Below, in pieces: positions 1 through 7,484 of a stretch of 36,413 nt of DNA. Made by a program: the position numbers and the translations under genes. The notes beneath the pieces were generated by a model that saw only the letters and a program-made list of their open reading frames with translations, was not told where the DNA came from and searched no databases. The stretch's first letter is position 1, and every line of letters begins with the position of its first letter. Origin of the DNA: Clostridiales bacterium (GTDB lineage Bacteria > Bacillota > Clostridia > Christensenellales > Borkfalkiaceae); contig JAFLVN010000003.1 of assembly GCA_022508285.1 (NCBI GenBank), positions 1 to 36,413 on the forward strand, in the 5' to 3' direction.

Positions 1-1
1 C

Positions 2-490
2 TATAACAAGGGCAACTGCATTACGGTGATCCTCGATAACCGCATCACGGGTATGACGGGACATCAGCAGAACCCCGGCACCGGCTACACGGCGCAGGGA
101 GAGGAGACGACGATCGTCGATATCGAGGGCGTCGTCAAGGCACTCGGTATCAAGCATATCAGAGTGATCGATCCTAACGATCTGAAGCTCGTCCGCGAGA
201 CGTTGGATTGGGCGATCAACTTGAAGGAACCCAGCGTTATCATCACACGCTATCCGTGCGTTCTCAAGAAGTTGAGCATTTACGATAAAAACGAATGGCC
301 TGATGCTTATAAGAATAAGTGTGAGGTTGAAGCTGAGAAGTGCATCGGCTGCAAGGCGTGCCTGCGCAGTGGTTGCCCTGCAATCTCGGTCAAGAACAAG
401 AAGGCAGTCATAGACGTCACAATGTGCGTAGGCTGCACGGTATGCAAGCAGATTTGTCCCAAGTCGGCAATCAAAGGAGGTCAACAATGA
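2..490 (+). CDS. iorA: indolepyruvate ferredoxin oxidoreductase, alpha subunit (3' part only)
   Basis: This is the C-terminal part of a gene that begins before the window; the frame is open from base 2. The enzyme oxidatively decarboxylates aryl pyruvates from aromatic amino-acid breakdown to aryl-acetyl-CoA and reduces ferredoxin in the cytoplasm. The visible part has the end of the thiamine-diphosphate domain (GMTGHQQNPGTG). It is followed by two [4Fe-4S] ferredoxin motifs: a first with C-x2-C-x2-C-x4-C-P spacing (CIGCKAC) and a standard C-x2-C-x2-C-x3-C-P (CVGCTVC). The stop overlaps the iorB start as ATGA, and iorB's AAAGGAGG ribosome site lies inside this gene, so the two are translationally coupled. 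The alpha/beta order is the usual one for iorAB. Confidence 0.93.
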   Translation, partial: YNKGNCITVILDNRITGMTGHQQNPGTGYTAQGEETTIVDIEGVVKALGIKHIRVIDPNDLKLVRETLDWAINLKEPSVIITRYPCVLKKLSIYDKNEWPDAYKNKCEVEAEKCIGCKACLRSGCPAISVKNKKAVIDVTMCVGCTVCKQICPKSAIKGGQQ

Positions 491-1062
491 CTAAAAATAT
501 ACTTCTCGTAGGCGTTGGCGGTCAAGGTACCATTCTTGCCAGCAAGATTTTGACTCTCGGACTCCAAAAGGCGAATTACGACGTAAAGATGAGCGAGATT
601 CACGGCATGAGCCAGCGCGGCGGCTCGGTTACTTCGCACATCAGATATTCAGAGGACAAAGTTTTCTCTCCCGTTATTGAGCTCGGGCAGGCGGACGTCA
701 TTGTCGCCTTTGAAAAGATGGAAGCGCTTCGCTATCTTGATTATCTTAAAGAGGGCGGAAAAGTTTTTGTCAACGATTTCGAGATACCCGGCATGCCCAT
801 AACTTCCGGACAGGCGGAATATCCTGCCGGGATCATAGAGGAGCTCAAGCGCGTTGCGGATACAACCGTTATCGAAGCGGACAAAGAGGCGGAAAAAATC
901 GGAAGTTCCAAGGTCATGAATATGATCCTGCTCGGTACGATCATCGGCTCGATGAATCTCAATCACATCGACTGGGACACCATTTTAACAGAAAATGTCA
1001 AACCCCAGTTTATTGAACTCAACAAAGCGGCAATTCGTCGCGGTATAGAACTCTCTAAGTGA
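487..1062 (+). CDS. iorB: indolepyruvate ferredoxin oxidoreductase, beta subunit
   Basis: The 191-residue protein is the gamma-type (pyruvate ferredoxin/flavodoxin oxidoreductase) subunit that pairs with IorA. It opens with the family signature VGVGGQGTILASKIL and has the conserved MSEIHGMSQRGGSV stretch. The ATG at 487 is chosen because AAAGGAGG ends eight bases upstream and it overlaps the iorA stop. An earlier start in the same frame would run deep into iorA. The length is normal for IorB (about 190-200). A strong terminator follows at 1124, so iorAB is a closed transcription unit. Confidence 0.95.
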   Translation: MTKNILLVGVGGQGTILASKILTLGLQKANYDVKMSEIHGMSQRGGSVTSHIRYSEDKVFSPVIELGQADVIVAFEKMEALRYLDYLKEGGKVFVNDFEIPGMPITSGQAEYPAGIIEELKRVADTTVIEADKEAEKIGSSKVMNMILLGTIIGSMNLNHIDWDTILTENVKPQFIELNKAAIRRGIELSK

Positions 1063-1123
1063 TATTAATATTCTTATATCGCTTTGGTGGTTAGACTTTG
1101 TTGGGTGTAAGTTCACCAGCGAC

Positions 1124-1155
1124 AAAAAAGAGCGGTTTTAAAACCGCTCTTTTTT
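1124..1155 (+). terminator. intrinsic terminator after iorAB
   Basis: A perfect 16-bp inverted repeat whose arms meet at 1139/1140 (core GAGCGG/CCGCTC) has six A on the 5' side and six T on the 3' side. It can terminate in either direction. The 60 bases between iorB and this hairpin hold no other clear signal. Confidence 0.9.
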
Positions 1156-1191
1156 AATGTGGTTGAGTGGAAAAAAATTTAATTTTCACGA

Positions 1192-1220
1192 TTGCAACTT
1201 TTATATAATGGTGGTATAAT
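1192..1220 (+). promoter_or_regulatory. sigma-A promoter of tilS, probably giving a leaderless mRNA
   Basis: TTGCAA (1192-1197) and TATAAT (1215-1220) are separated by exactly 17 bases. The tilS ATG begins at 1229, only eight bases after the -10 box, so transcription should start within a base or two of the start codon. There is no Shine-Dalgarno sequence. The same arrangement is seen at lepA. Confidence 0.75.
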
Positions 1221-1228
1221 TAACGCAT

Positions 1229-2572
1229 ATGAAAATCGATATCTCCAAATATTGCGGTATGAATATCTGCGTCGCCGTGTCAGGCGGGCGCGACAGTATG
1301 GCGCTTTTGCACTATCTGCTTGCGCACGGAAAGGAGTACGGAATTTCTGTATCCGCCGTCAATTTCGACCACGGAATGAGGGGCGAGGCTTCCGCCTGCG
1401 ACAGCGCTTTCGTTGCCGCTTACTGCGATGAGATGGGCGTTCCTCTGCTGTTTTATAAGTGGGAGAATGAAAGCGTGCAAAAGAGCGAGACCTCGGCACG
1501 CAACTGGCGCAGGGAACGGTATATCGAGGCGGCGGAATATTTCAACGCCGTCATAGCCACGGCGCATCACTTGAACGACAACGCCGAAACCGTTTTATTC
1601 AACCTCGCCCGAGGCAGCGGACTTTCGGGGCTTACGGGAATAGGGGATACGGATTTATGTGTGCGTGGAGATAAAACGGTTAAACTTATCCGCCCGTTAA
1701 TTTGCTGTTCACGGGAGGAAATCGAAGAATATATTGCCGAAAACGGCATACCGTACGTCGATGACCAAACAAATTTCACCGACAACTATACCCGCAACAA
1801 AATCCGTCACAACGTGCTGCCCGAGCTTGAAAAGGCTGTGCCCAATGCGGCAAGAGCCATATACCGTTTTTCGCGCATTGCCGTCGAAGACGAGGAATAT
1901 TTTGAAAATTTAATAAAGGAGCGGAAGCTTGTAAAACACACTTCGTTCGGTTACGAAGTTGCGCATTGCGTGGAAAAATCGATATTCAAGCGTGCCGTTT
2001 TGCAGGTTATAAACGACTGCGGATTAAAGGATTACACCTCTGAACAGCTTGAAAGGCTGCACGATTTGCAGTTTTGCGAAAAGGGAAAAAAGTTTGAATT
2101 TTTGGGGCTCACGGCTTACGGCGAAGAGGGCAAAATAGCCATATGTATTGACCAAACGCTTGACTGTTCCCCAAACGCTCTGCCGTTTTATGATTATTGT
2201 AGCGCAAATCAGTCAACATTTTGCGGACAGATTTTGCAAATTGTGCGTGCGGAAAATTTTAAAGATGAGCCGCTCGGACCGGAAAACCCCAAAACGCTGA
2301 AATTTGATTTTGGTAAAATTCCCCAAACTGCGGTAATCCGTTTTATGCGTGAAGGAGATAAATTCAAAAAGTTCGGCGGCGGCACGAAGAATTTAGGCGA
2401 CTACTTTACAGATAAAAAAATTCCCGTGCGCATAAGAAAATATATTCCCGTAGTTGCAAACGGCAACGAAATTTTAATTGTCTCCGGCGTGGAAATTTCC
2501 GAAAAAATAAAGGTTGACGAACACACAAAGGCGGTGGCTTTCTGCGTTGCCGAGGGCTATGTGAAATTATAA
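1229..2572 (+). CDS. tilS: tRNA(Ile)-lysidine synthase
   Basis: TilS attaches lysine to C34 of the CAU-anticodon tRNA-Ile, changing both codon reading and charging from Met to Ile. The protein is 447 residues, normal for the Bacillus-type two-domain enzyme. The N-terminal ATP-pyrophosphatase P-loop SGGRDS is at residues 18-23. A TilS substrate-binding region follows, and the C-terminal domain carries GTKNLGDYFTDKKIP and the IPVV/ILIVSG core. The ATG at 1229 is the first codon downstream of a good promoter. hpt follows 11 bases later; tilS-hpt is the order in Bacillus and many Clostridia, where ftsH usually comes next. Here ftsH is absent and spoVT follows. Confidence 0.95.
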   Translation: MKIDISKYCGMNICVAVSGGRDSMALLHYLLAHGKEYGISVSAVNFDHGMRGEASACDSAFVAAYCDEMGVPLLFYKWENESVQKSETSARNWRRERYIEAAEYFNAVIATAHHLNDNAETVLFNLARGSGLSGLTGIGDTDLCVRGDKTVKLIRPLICCSREEIEEYIAENGIPYVDDQTNFTDNYTRNKIRHNVLPELEKAVPNAARAIYRFSRIAVEDEEYFENLIKERKLVKHTSFGYEVAHCVEKSIFKRAVLQVINDCGLKDYTSEQLERLHDLQFCEKGKKFEFLGLTAYGEEGKIAICIDQTLDCSPNALPFYDYCSANQSTFCGQILQIVRAENFKDEPLGPENPKTLKFDFGKIPQTAVIRFMREGDKFKKFGGGTKNLGDYFTDKKIPVRIRKYIPVVANGNEILIVSGVEISEKIKVDEHTKAVAFCVAEGYVKL

Positions 2573-2583
2573 AGGTAGATAAA

Positions 2584-3123
2584 ATGCATAAAGATTGTGA
2601 AAGAATACTTATTTCTGAGAAACAGCTTCGCAGCAGGGTAAAGGAGATTGCCGAAAAGGTAGATAATCTCTATCAGGGCAAACGACCGCTATGTGTGGGT
2701 ATTTTAAAGGGCGGTATAATATTTTATTCCGACTTTATCCGTCACCTTACTTCGCCCGTTGAGCTCGATTTTATGGCGGTGTCCTCGTATGGCGGTGGCA
2801 CGGTCTCCTCGGGCAAGCTCAAAATCAAAAAGGATTTGGATAAGGACGTAAAGGGGCGTGACGTAATTATAATCGAGGACATAATAGACAGCGGCTTTAC
2901 GCTCGCTAATTTAAAGACTCTTTTGCTTGAGCGGGGTGCGGCCTCGGTAATTATAGTAACGCTTTTAAATAAAAAGGGGCGCCGAGAGTATGATATCAGT
3001 CCCGACTTCAACTGCTTTGACATTGAAAACGAGTTCGTAATCGGTTACGGACTGGACTACGACGAAAAATACCGTTCGCTCCCTTACATAGGCATTTTAA
3101 AGAGAGAAATATACGATAAATAG
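2584..3123 (+). CDS. hpt: hypoxanthine phosphoribosyltransferase
   Basis: This purine-salvage enzyme makes IMP or GMP from hypoxanthine or guanine and PRPP. The 179-residue length is typical. The PRPP-binding loop VIIIEDIIDSGFTL (acidic pair and DSG around residues 98-104) and the flexible-loop region SSYGGGTVSSGKLKI are both intact. A weak AAAGG lies about seven bases before the ATG. It is in an operon with tilS, and its IMP product feeds the guaBA genes further along the window. Confidence 0.95.
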   Translation: MHKDCERILISEKQLRSRVKEIAEKVDNLYQGKRPLCVGILKGGIIFYSDFIRHLTSPVELDFMAVSSYGGGTVSSGKLKIKKDLDKDVKGRDVIIIEDIIDSGFTLANLKTLLLERGAASVIIVTLLNKKGRREYDISPDFNCFDIENEFVIGYGLDYDEKYRSLPYIGILKREIYDK

Positions 3124-3152
3124 AATCCCTGCACGTAAAAAATAAAATTATA

Positions 3153-3181
3153 GTATAACTTTTTTTGACTTTCACATACTG
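3153..3181 (+). promoter_or_regulatory. candidate sigma-G (forespore) promoter of spoVT
   Basis: GTATA (3153-3157) and CATACTG (3175-3181) are 17 bases apart. This closely matches the sigma-G pattern (GnATA ... CATAnTA), and spoVT is a known sigma-G target in B. subtilis. No good sigma-A promoter is seen in the same gap. The predicted start near 3188 leaves a leader of about 23 bases containing the AGGAG site. Confidence 0.6.
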
Positions 3182-3210
3182 CTTTTGTAAACCAAATTAC
3201 AGGAGTGAAT

Positions 3211-3756
3211 ATGAAAGCAACGGGAATTGTCAGAAGAATCGACGAATTGGGAAGAGTAGTTATTCCCAAAGAAATAAGAAGTACGCTGCGTCTCAAGTCG
3301 GGCGATCCGCTTGAAATTTTTACCGACAGGGACGAGCTCATGCTCAAAAAGTACTCGCCCATCGCCTCTTTGGAAAAATTTTCCGAGGGTACGGCTAAGT
3401 CCCTTTCGGATTTGTCGGGTATGGTTGCGGTAATCTGCGACACGGACGAGGTTTTGCATGCTTCGGGAAAGAACAAAAAGGATTTCGACGGCAAAAGCAT
3501 TTCCCATAGCATGGATAGAATTTTAAAAGATAGAAAGAGTTACATTGCCAACCTTTCGGAGGGCGGCGACGTCGTTCCCATCTGCGAAGGTCAGGAAAAT
3601 TCTTTAACGGCTCAGATAATAGTTCCCATCGTCTGCAACGGCGATTGTCTCGGCGCCGTCGCTCTCGTTTCCAGCGAGCAAGGCGCAAGAGTGGAGCCGT
3701 CATGTTGCAAACTTGCACAGCTTTCCGCCGACATACTTGCGGGGCAATTCGAATAA
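3211..3756 (+). CDS. spoVT: stage V sporulation transition regulator SpoVT
   Basis: SpoVT is an AbrB-type DNA-binding regulator that tunes sigma-G-dependent genes in the forespore. Residues 1-50 form the swapped-hairpin AbrB domain (GIVRRIDELGRVVIPKEIR), nearly identical to the Bacillus protein. The rest (about 55-181) is the GAF-like C-terminal domain, with the QIIVPIVCNGDCLGAVAL segment. ATG 3211 is preferred over the in-frame GTG at 3205 because AGGAG (3201-3205) is then properly spaced. The 181-residue length is standard. It precedes the yabM and yabN homologs, as in B. subtilis. Confidence 0.95.
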   Translation: MKATGIVRRIDELGRVVIPKEIRSTLRLKSGDPLEIFTDRDELMLKKYSPIASLEKFSEGTAKSLSDLSGMVAVICDTDEVLHASGKNKKDFDGKSISHSMDRILKDRKSYIANLSEGGDVVPICEGQENSLTAQIIVPIVCNGDCLGAVALVSSEQGARVEPSCCKLAQLSADILAGQFE

Positions 3757-3763
3757 TACGACT

Positions 3764-3793
3764 CCCCGCAGAAAGCTGCGGGGCTTATTTTTT
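3764..3793 (+). terminator. terminator after spoVT, abutting the next start codon
   Basis: CCCCGCAG/CTGCGGGG (3764-3771 and 3776-3783, loop AAAG) is followed by CTTATTTTTT. The flippase ATG begins at 3794, right at the end of the T tract. The only purine-rich sequence near that start is the GGGG in the 3' arm, so the stem could both end transcription and hide the only possible ribosome site. Confidence 0.8.
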
Positions 3794-5161
3794 ATGCAAA
3801 ACAGAAAACAGTCATACCTTTTAGGCGCAGTAATAATCTCTGCCGGCGGCTTTATATCAAAAATTTTAGGAGCAATCTACCGCATACCTCTGACCAACGC
3901 TTTAGGGGGCGAGGGAATGGGGATATACCAGATGGTATATCCCCTATACTGCATACTTTTAACCGTATCCGCTTCGGGTATACCCACGGGAATTGCCCGC
4001 CTCATCTCCTCGGGCAGAGGCACGGGAGCGGAAAAGCGTGCCTTCAGAATTTACGGAGCGGTGGGGGTTATCGGCACTATATTAATGTTTATGCTGTCTG
4101 AACCGCTTGCCGCACTTCAGGGCGAGCCGGCGGTTGCGTTGTGTTGTAAAATGCTCTGCCCAGCCGTGTTTTTCGTGTCTGTACTTTCGGTTGTCAGAGG
4201 ATATTTTCAGGGCAGAGGCAATATGTTTCCCACGGCAATCACAGAGGTTGCCGAGCAGGTAATAAAGGTGGCTTTCGGCGTCGGGCTTTCATATACATTT
4301 AAAAATAACCTGTCGCTCGCCGTCGCATCAACTTTATTTGCGGTTACTATAAGCGAGGTTATATCCACCGCCGCCGCATATCTCTACTATTTAAAAAACC
4401 GACCCCGTTCTCCGCTTTTCAGGGAATACTGTGTGCCGGCGTCGGCAATTTTAAAGTATACAATCCCCTTAACGCTTACGGCAATAGCCCTGCCGCTGTC
4501 CCAACTTATCGAAAGCGTAGTGGCGGTGCGCCTGCTCCGTGGAATGACCGCCGAGGCGACCGCCCTTTACGGCATATATTCGGGCTGTGCGGTAACAATT
4601 ATAAATCTGCCTGTGTCTGTGACATACGGGCTTGCCGCCTCGAGTGTGCCACAGATATCCCCCCTCGCAGAGAGCGGCAATATGCCCGCCGCAAAGAGAA
4701 AGGCGTATAAATCCCTTTTAATCACACTTGCGGTGTCTGCGCCGGCGGCGGTAATTCTGTATATTTTCGCTCCTACAGCCGCAAGAATAATTTTCGGCTC
4801 GCTCTCGGCGGGTGAGCGCACAACTTTAATAACCCTCGTCCGCATTATGGCGGTTTGCTCGGTAACGCAATCGTTAGTGCAAACTTCGTCCGCCTGCTTA
4901 ACCTCGCTCGGCAAACCGATATTGAGCACGGTCACGCAGTGGGTGACTTCGCTTTTGCGAGTGGGTATTGTGGCAATACTGATTGCGTTCACGCCCCTTG
5001 GAATTAAAGGTGCGGCGTGGGCGGCAAACTGCGCTTATTTGGTTGCAACTCTGTTAAATATTTGCTATATTATAGGCGTAGGAGTTAAAAATGAAAATAA
5101 CGCTGATAGGATTGGGAAACGTATGCGGCGACTTAACCCTTCGGGCGAAAGCGGCGCTTGA
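3794..5161 (+). CDS. MOP-superfamily lipid flippase, YabM/SpoVB/MurJ-like
   Basis: The 455-residue multi-pass membrane protein (about 12-14 helices) belongs to the polysaccharide-export branch of the MOP superfamily, which flips lipid-linked sugar precursors. The N-terminus (GGFISKILGAIYRIPL) is the family hallmark, and the middle holds the LSQLIESVVAVRLL segment. Gene order spoVT-this-mazG equals spoVT-yabM-yabN of B. subtilis, so YabM is the closer comparison; SpoVB is a paralog. ATG 3794 is chosen because the hallmark starts there; an upstream in-frame start would read through the spoVT terminator. No normal ribosome site is present. The 3' end overlaps the next gene by 71 bases. Confidence 0.85.
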   Translation: MQNRKQSYLLGAVIISAGGFISKILGAIYRIPLTNALGGEGMGIYQMVYPLYCILLTVSASGIPTGIARLISSGRGTGAEKRAFRIYGAVGVIGTILMFMLSEPLAALQGEPAVALCCKMLCPAVFFVSVLSVVRGYFQGRGNMFPTAITEVAEQVIKVAFGVGLSYTFKNNLSLAVASTLFAVTISEVISTAAAYLYYLKNRPRSPLFREYCVPASAILKYTIPLTLTAIALPLSQLIESVVAVRLLRGMTAEATALYGIYSGCAVTIINLPVSVTYGLAASSVPQISPLAESGNMPAAKRKAYKSLLITLAVSAPAAVILYIFAPTAARIIFGSLSAGERTTLITLVRIMAVCSVTQSLVQTSSACLTSLGKPILSTVTQWVTSLLRVGIVAILIAFTPLGIKGAAWAANCAYLVATLLNICYIIGVGVKNENNADRIGKRMRRLNPSGESGA

Positions 5162-6512
5162 CAGTGCAACCTTCATAATAGCCCGCACCGCATTTTCGGA
5201 AAGCTTTGAAAGCTTAGAGGGCTATGAAGTCCGCACGCTCGACAACATTTTTGAGAGCAGCCGCAATTTTGATACTTTGAACAAAAAGCTTGCCGCCGAG
5301 GTTTTAAAGGCGGCAAAATTAAGCGACGTGTGCTACTGTGTAGACGGTGCGGTGTGCGAGGACGAGGCTTGCAAAATAATCCTTGCCCGCCACAAAAACT
5401 GCGAGGTGCTTGACACCGTTTCAAAGGGTGCGCACGCCTATAATTCCGCACGTCTAAAAGCCGTTCAACCCGTGTTCGTTTCGGCATATTCCGTGGGTAA
5501 TCTCAAAAGTTGCCGGGCGGTTTGCGTGTACGATATCGACTGTTACTTTGTTGCAATCGACATAAAACAAAAACTTACCGACATTTTCGGCGAGGAGACG
5601 GGCTGCACCTTTATCCGAGGCGACAGCGTGAAAAAGATAAAGATATACGAAATCGACAGGCAAAAAAATTATGATGCGACCTGCGCAGTTGCCGTCGAGG
5701 AGGGCGACTTTTTACATAAGGACAGATACGACTACGCCGACCTTGAGCAAATTATAAAACTTCTCCGTGCCCCCGGCGGTTGCCCTTGGGACAGGGCGCA
5801 GACCTCCGAAACCATAAAACAGAACATGATAGAGGAAGCGTACGAGCTCGTCGACGCAATCGAGCGCGACGATGCGGACGGAATGGAGGAGGAGACGGGC
5901 GACGTATTGTTGCAAGCCGCGTTCCACGCCGTACTGGCTGAGGAGAGGGGTGATTTCACAGGCGCAGATGCCATCACTCGCAACGTTAAAAAACTCATTT
6001 TCCGCCACTCACATATATTCGGAGCGGACAAGGCAAAGAGCGAGGGCGAGGCGCTCGGCGTATGGGAGAAAAATAAATTAAAGGAAAAGGGTCAGGAAAC
6101 GGTGAGCGAAACGCTTTTGGCAGTGCCTAAAAACTTCCCTGCCTGCATGCGTGCCCAAAAGGTGGGCAAGCGCGCCGCAAAGTGCGGTTTTGACTTCTCT
6201 TCTTCCGCTTCGGCGTCCGAAAAGATTTGGGAAGAAGTGAAAGAGATGGTCGCTTGCCAGATGGACGGCGACAAAGATGGCACTTTCGAGGAAGCGGGCG
6301 ACGTGCTGTTCGCCGCAGTCAACACCGTCCGCCTTGCGGGCGTGGACTGCGAGGAGGCTCTCCGTGCGGCAACCGATAAATTTGTAAAGCGGTTCGTTGA
6401 GTGCGAAAAGCTGATAATTGCCGACGGCAAGGATATAAAGGAAGTGACGGCTGACGAGTTCATGTTTAACTTCTATTGGGAAAAGGCTAAAAATGCGCTT
6501 GCAGAAAATTAA
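5091..6512 (+). CDS. mazG: MazG-family nucleotide pyrophosphohydrolase with N-terminal methylase-like domain
   Basis: The 473-residue protein corresponds to B. subtilis YabN. Residues 1-200 resemble a tetrapyrrole (SAM) methylase but look decayed: the expected GPG loop reads GLGNVCGD and the conserved G-x-P turn reads VDGAVCED. Residues 215-330 are a full MazG domain (GGCPWD, EEAYE at 248-252, EETGD at 267-271) that hydrolyses nucleoside triphosphates to monophosphates with Mg2+. A second MazG repeat lies near 370-440 (WEEVKEM, EEAGD). The start at 5091 has GGAG upstream and lies 71 bases inside the flippase gene. The pyrophosphohydrolase function is well supported; methyltransferase activity is doubtful. 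Confidence 0.92.
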   Translation: MKITLIGLGNVCGDLTLRAKAALDSATFIIARTAFSESFESLEGYEVRTLDNIFESSRNFDTLNKKLAAEVLKAAKLSDVCYCVDGAVCEDEACKIILARHKNCEVLDTVSKGAHAYNSARLKAVQPVFVSAYSVGNLKSCRAVCVYDIDCYFVAIDIKQKLTDIFGEETGCTFIRGDSVKKIKIYEIDRQKNYDATCAVAVEEGDFLHKDRYDYADLEQIIKLLRAPGGCPWDRAQTSETIKQNMIEEAYELVDAIERDDADGMEEETGDVLLQAAFHAVLAEERGDFTGADAITRNVKKLIFRHSHIFGADKAKSEGEALGVWEKNKLKEKGQETVSETLLAVPKNFPACMRAQKVGKRAAKCGFDFSSSASASEKIWEEVKEMVACQMDGDKDGTFEEAGDVLFAAVNTVRLAGVDCEEALRAATDKFVKRFVECEKLIIADGKDIKEVTADEFMFNFYWEKAKNALAEN

Positions 6513-7434
6513 AATTGCCCACCTCGAAACTTTAAATAACGTCTTTTTAGCACCTCTTGCAGGCTACACAAACGCCGTTTTCCGCAATATGTGTTACAAT
6601 TTAGGGGCAGGGTTGACATTTACCGAAATGGTTTCGGCAAAGGGGCTGTGCTACGACAGCAAAAAGACCGAGGATTTATTGTATATAACCGAGGGCTATG
6701 GCGGTATTAAGGCATGCCAGATATTCGGCGCAGACCCAGTATATATGCGCCGTGCGTGCGAAAGCGAGGCGTTGAAGCCATTTGAACTTGTAGATATCAA
6801 CATGGGCTGCCCAGTGCCCAAGATATATAAAAACGGCGAGGGTAGCGCACTTTTAAATAATTTGCCGCTCGCATCCAAAATTATTTCCGAGTGCAAAAAA
6901 AGCGGCAAGGCAGTATCCGTAAAATTCCGCATAGGAGTGGACGGAACGAAGTGCGTTTCGGCGGAATTTGCAAAAATGTGCGAGGACTCGGGTGCAGACA
7001 TGATTTGCGTACACGGCAGAACAAGGGATAAAATGTACTCGGGCGAAGTCAATTTCAAGGAGATTGCGGCGGCGAAAAACGCCGTTAAAATTCCCGTAAT
7101 CGCAAACGGCGGAATATTTACTCCCGAGGATGCAGACTTTCTTATGGATAAGACCGGTGCAGACGGCGTTATGATAGCCCGAGGCGGGATGTTCAACCCG
7201 TGGCTCTTTGCCGAAATTACGGGCACGCCAACGGGCGACAAAAAACAGACTGTGCTAAATCAGATTGCAGATATGCGCACAATCTACGGCGAACGTTTCG
7301 CCTGCGTATATATGCGCAAAATGGTCGGCTTCTACATAAAGGGTCAGCCAAACGCTTCCAATCTTCGCTTAGAGCTTCTAAACTGCAAAACCACTCACGA
7401 AGTCGCCGAAATAGTCAATACGATATCGTTTTAA
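6493..7434 (+). CDS. dusB: tRNA-dihydrouridine synthase
   Basis: This FMN enzyme reduces specific uridines in tRNA to dihydrouridine. The 313-residue protein has the flavin barrel motifs LAPLAGYTN, the active-site segment DINMGCPVPK with catalytic Cys106, VHGRTRDKMYSG, and the FMN-phosphate region IANGGI ... GADGVMIARGGMFNPW. It starts 20 bases inside mazG and so is probably coupled to it. The symbol dusB is given by closeness to the Firmicute DusB group; the exact target uridine cannot be read from sequence. A bidirectional terminator follows. Confidence 0.92.
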   Translation: MRLQKIKIAHLETLNNVFLAPLAGYTNAVFRNMCYNLGAGLTFTEMVSAKGLCYDSKKTEDLLYITEGYGGIKACQIFGADPVYMRRACESEALKPFELVDINMGCPVPKIYKNGEGSALLNNLPLASKIISECKKSGKAVSVKFRIGVDGTKCVSAEFAKMCEDSGADMICVHGRTRDKMYSGEVNFKEIAAAKNAVKIPVIANGGIFTPEDADFLMDKTGADGVMIARGGMFNPWLFAEITGTPTGDKKQTVLNQIADMRTIYGERFACVYMRKMVGFYIKGQPNASNLRLELLNCKTTHEVAEIVNTISF

Positions 7435-7452
7435 TAAAAGTTTTAATAAAAT

Positions 7453-7484
7453 AAGACGGGGAGCGCATATGCGCTCCCCGTCTT
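7453..7484. terminator. bidirectional terminator, perfect 32-bp palindrome
   Basis: A perfect 16-bp inverted repeat is centred between 7468 and 7469 (arm core GACGGGGAGCGC). It ends dusB on the + strand and the converging nuclease-like gene on the minus strand, whose stop codon touches its edge at 7485. A short T run follows on the + strand and an AT-rich run on the minus strand. Confidence 0.88.

Noticed and set aside
340-486. N-terminal extension of iorB
   Set aside because: This stretch is the iorA ferredoxin region read in another frame; the IorB family start is at 487 with a strong ribosome site.
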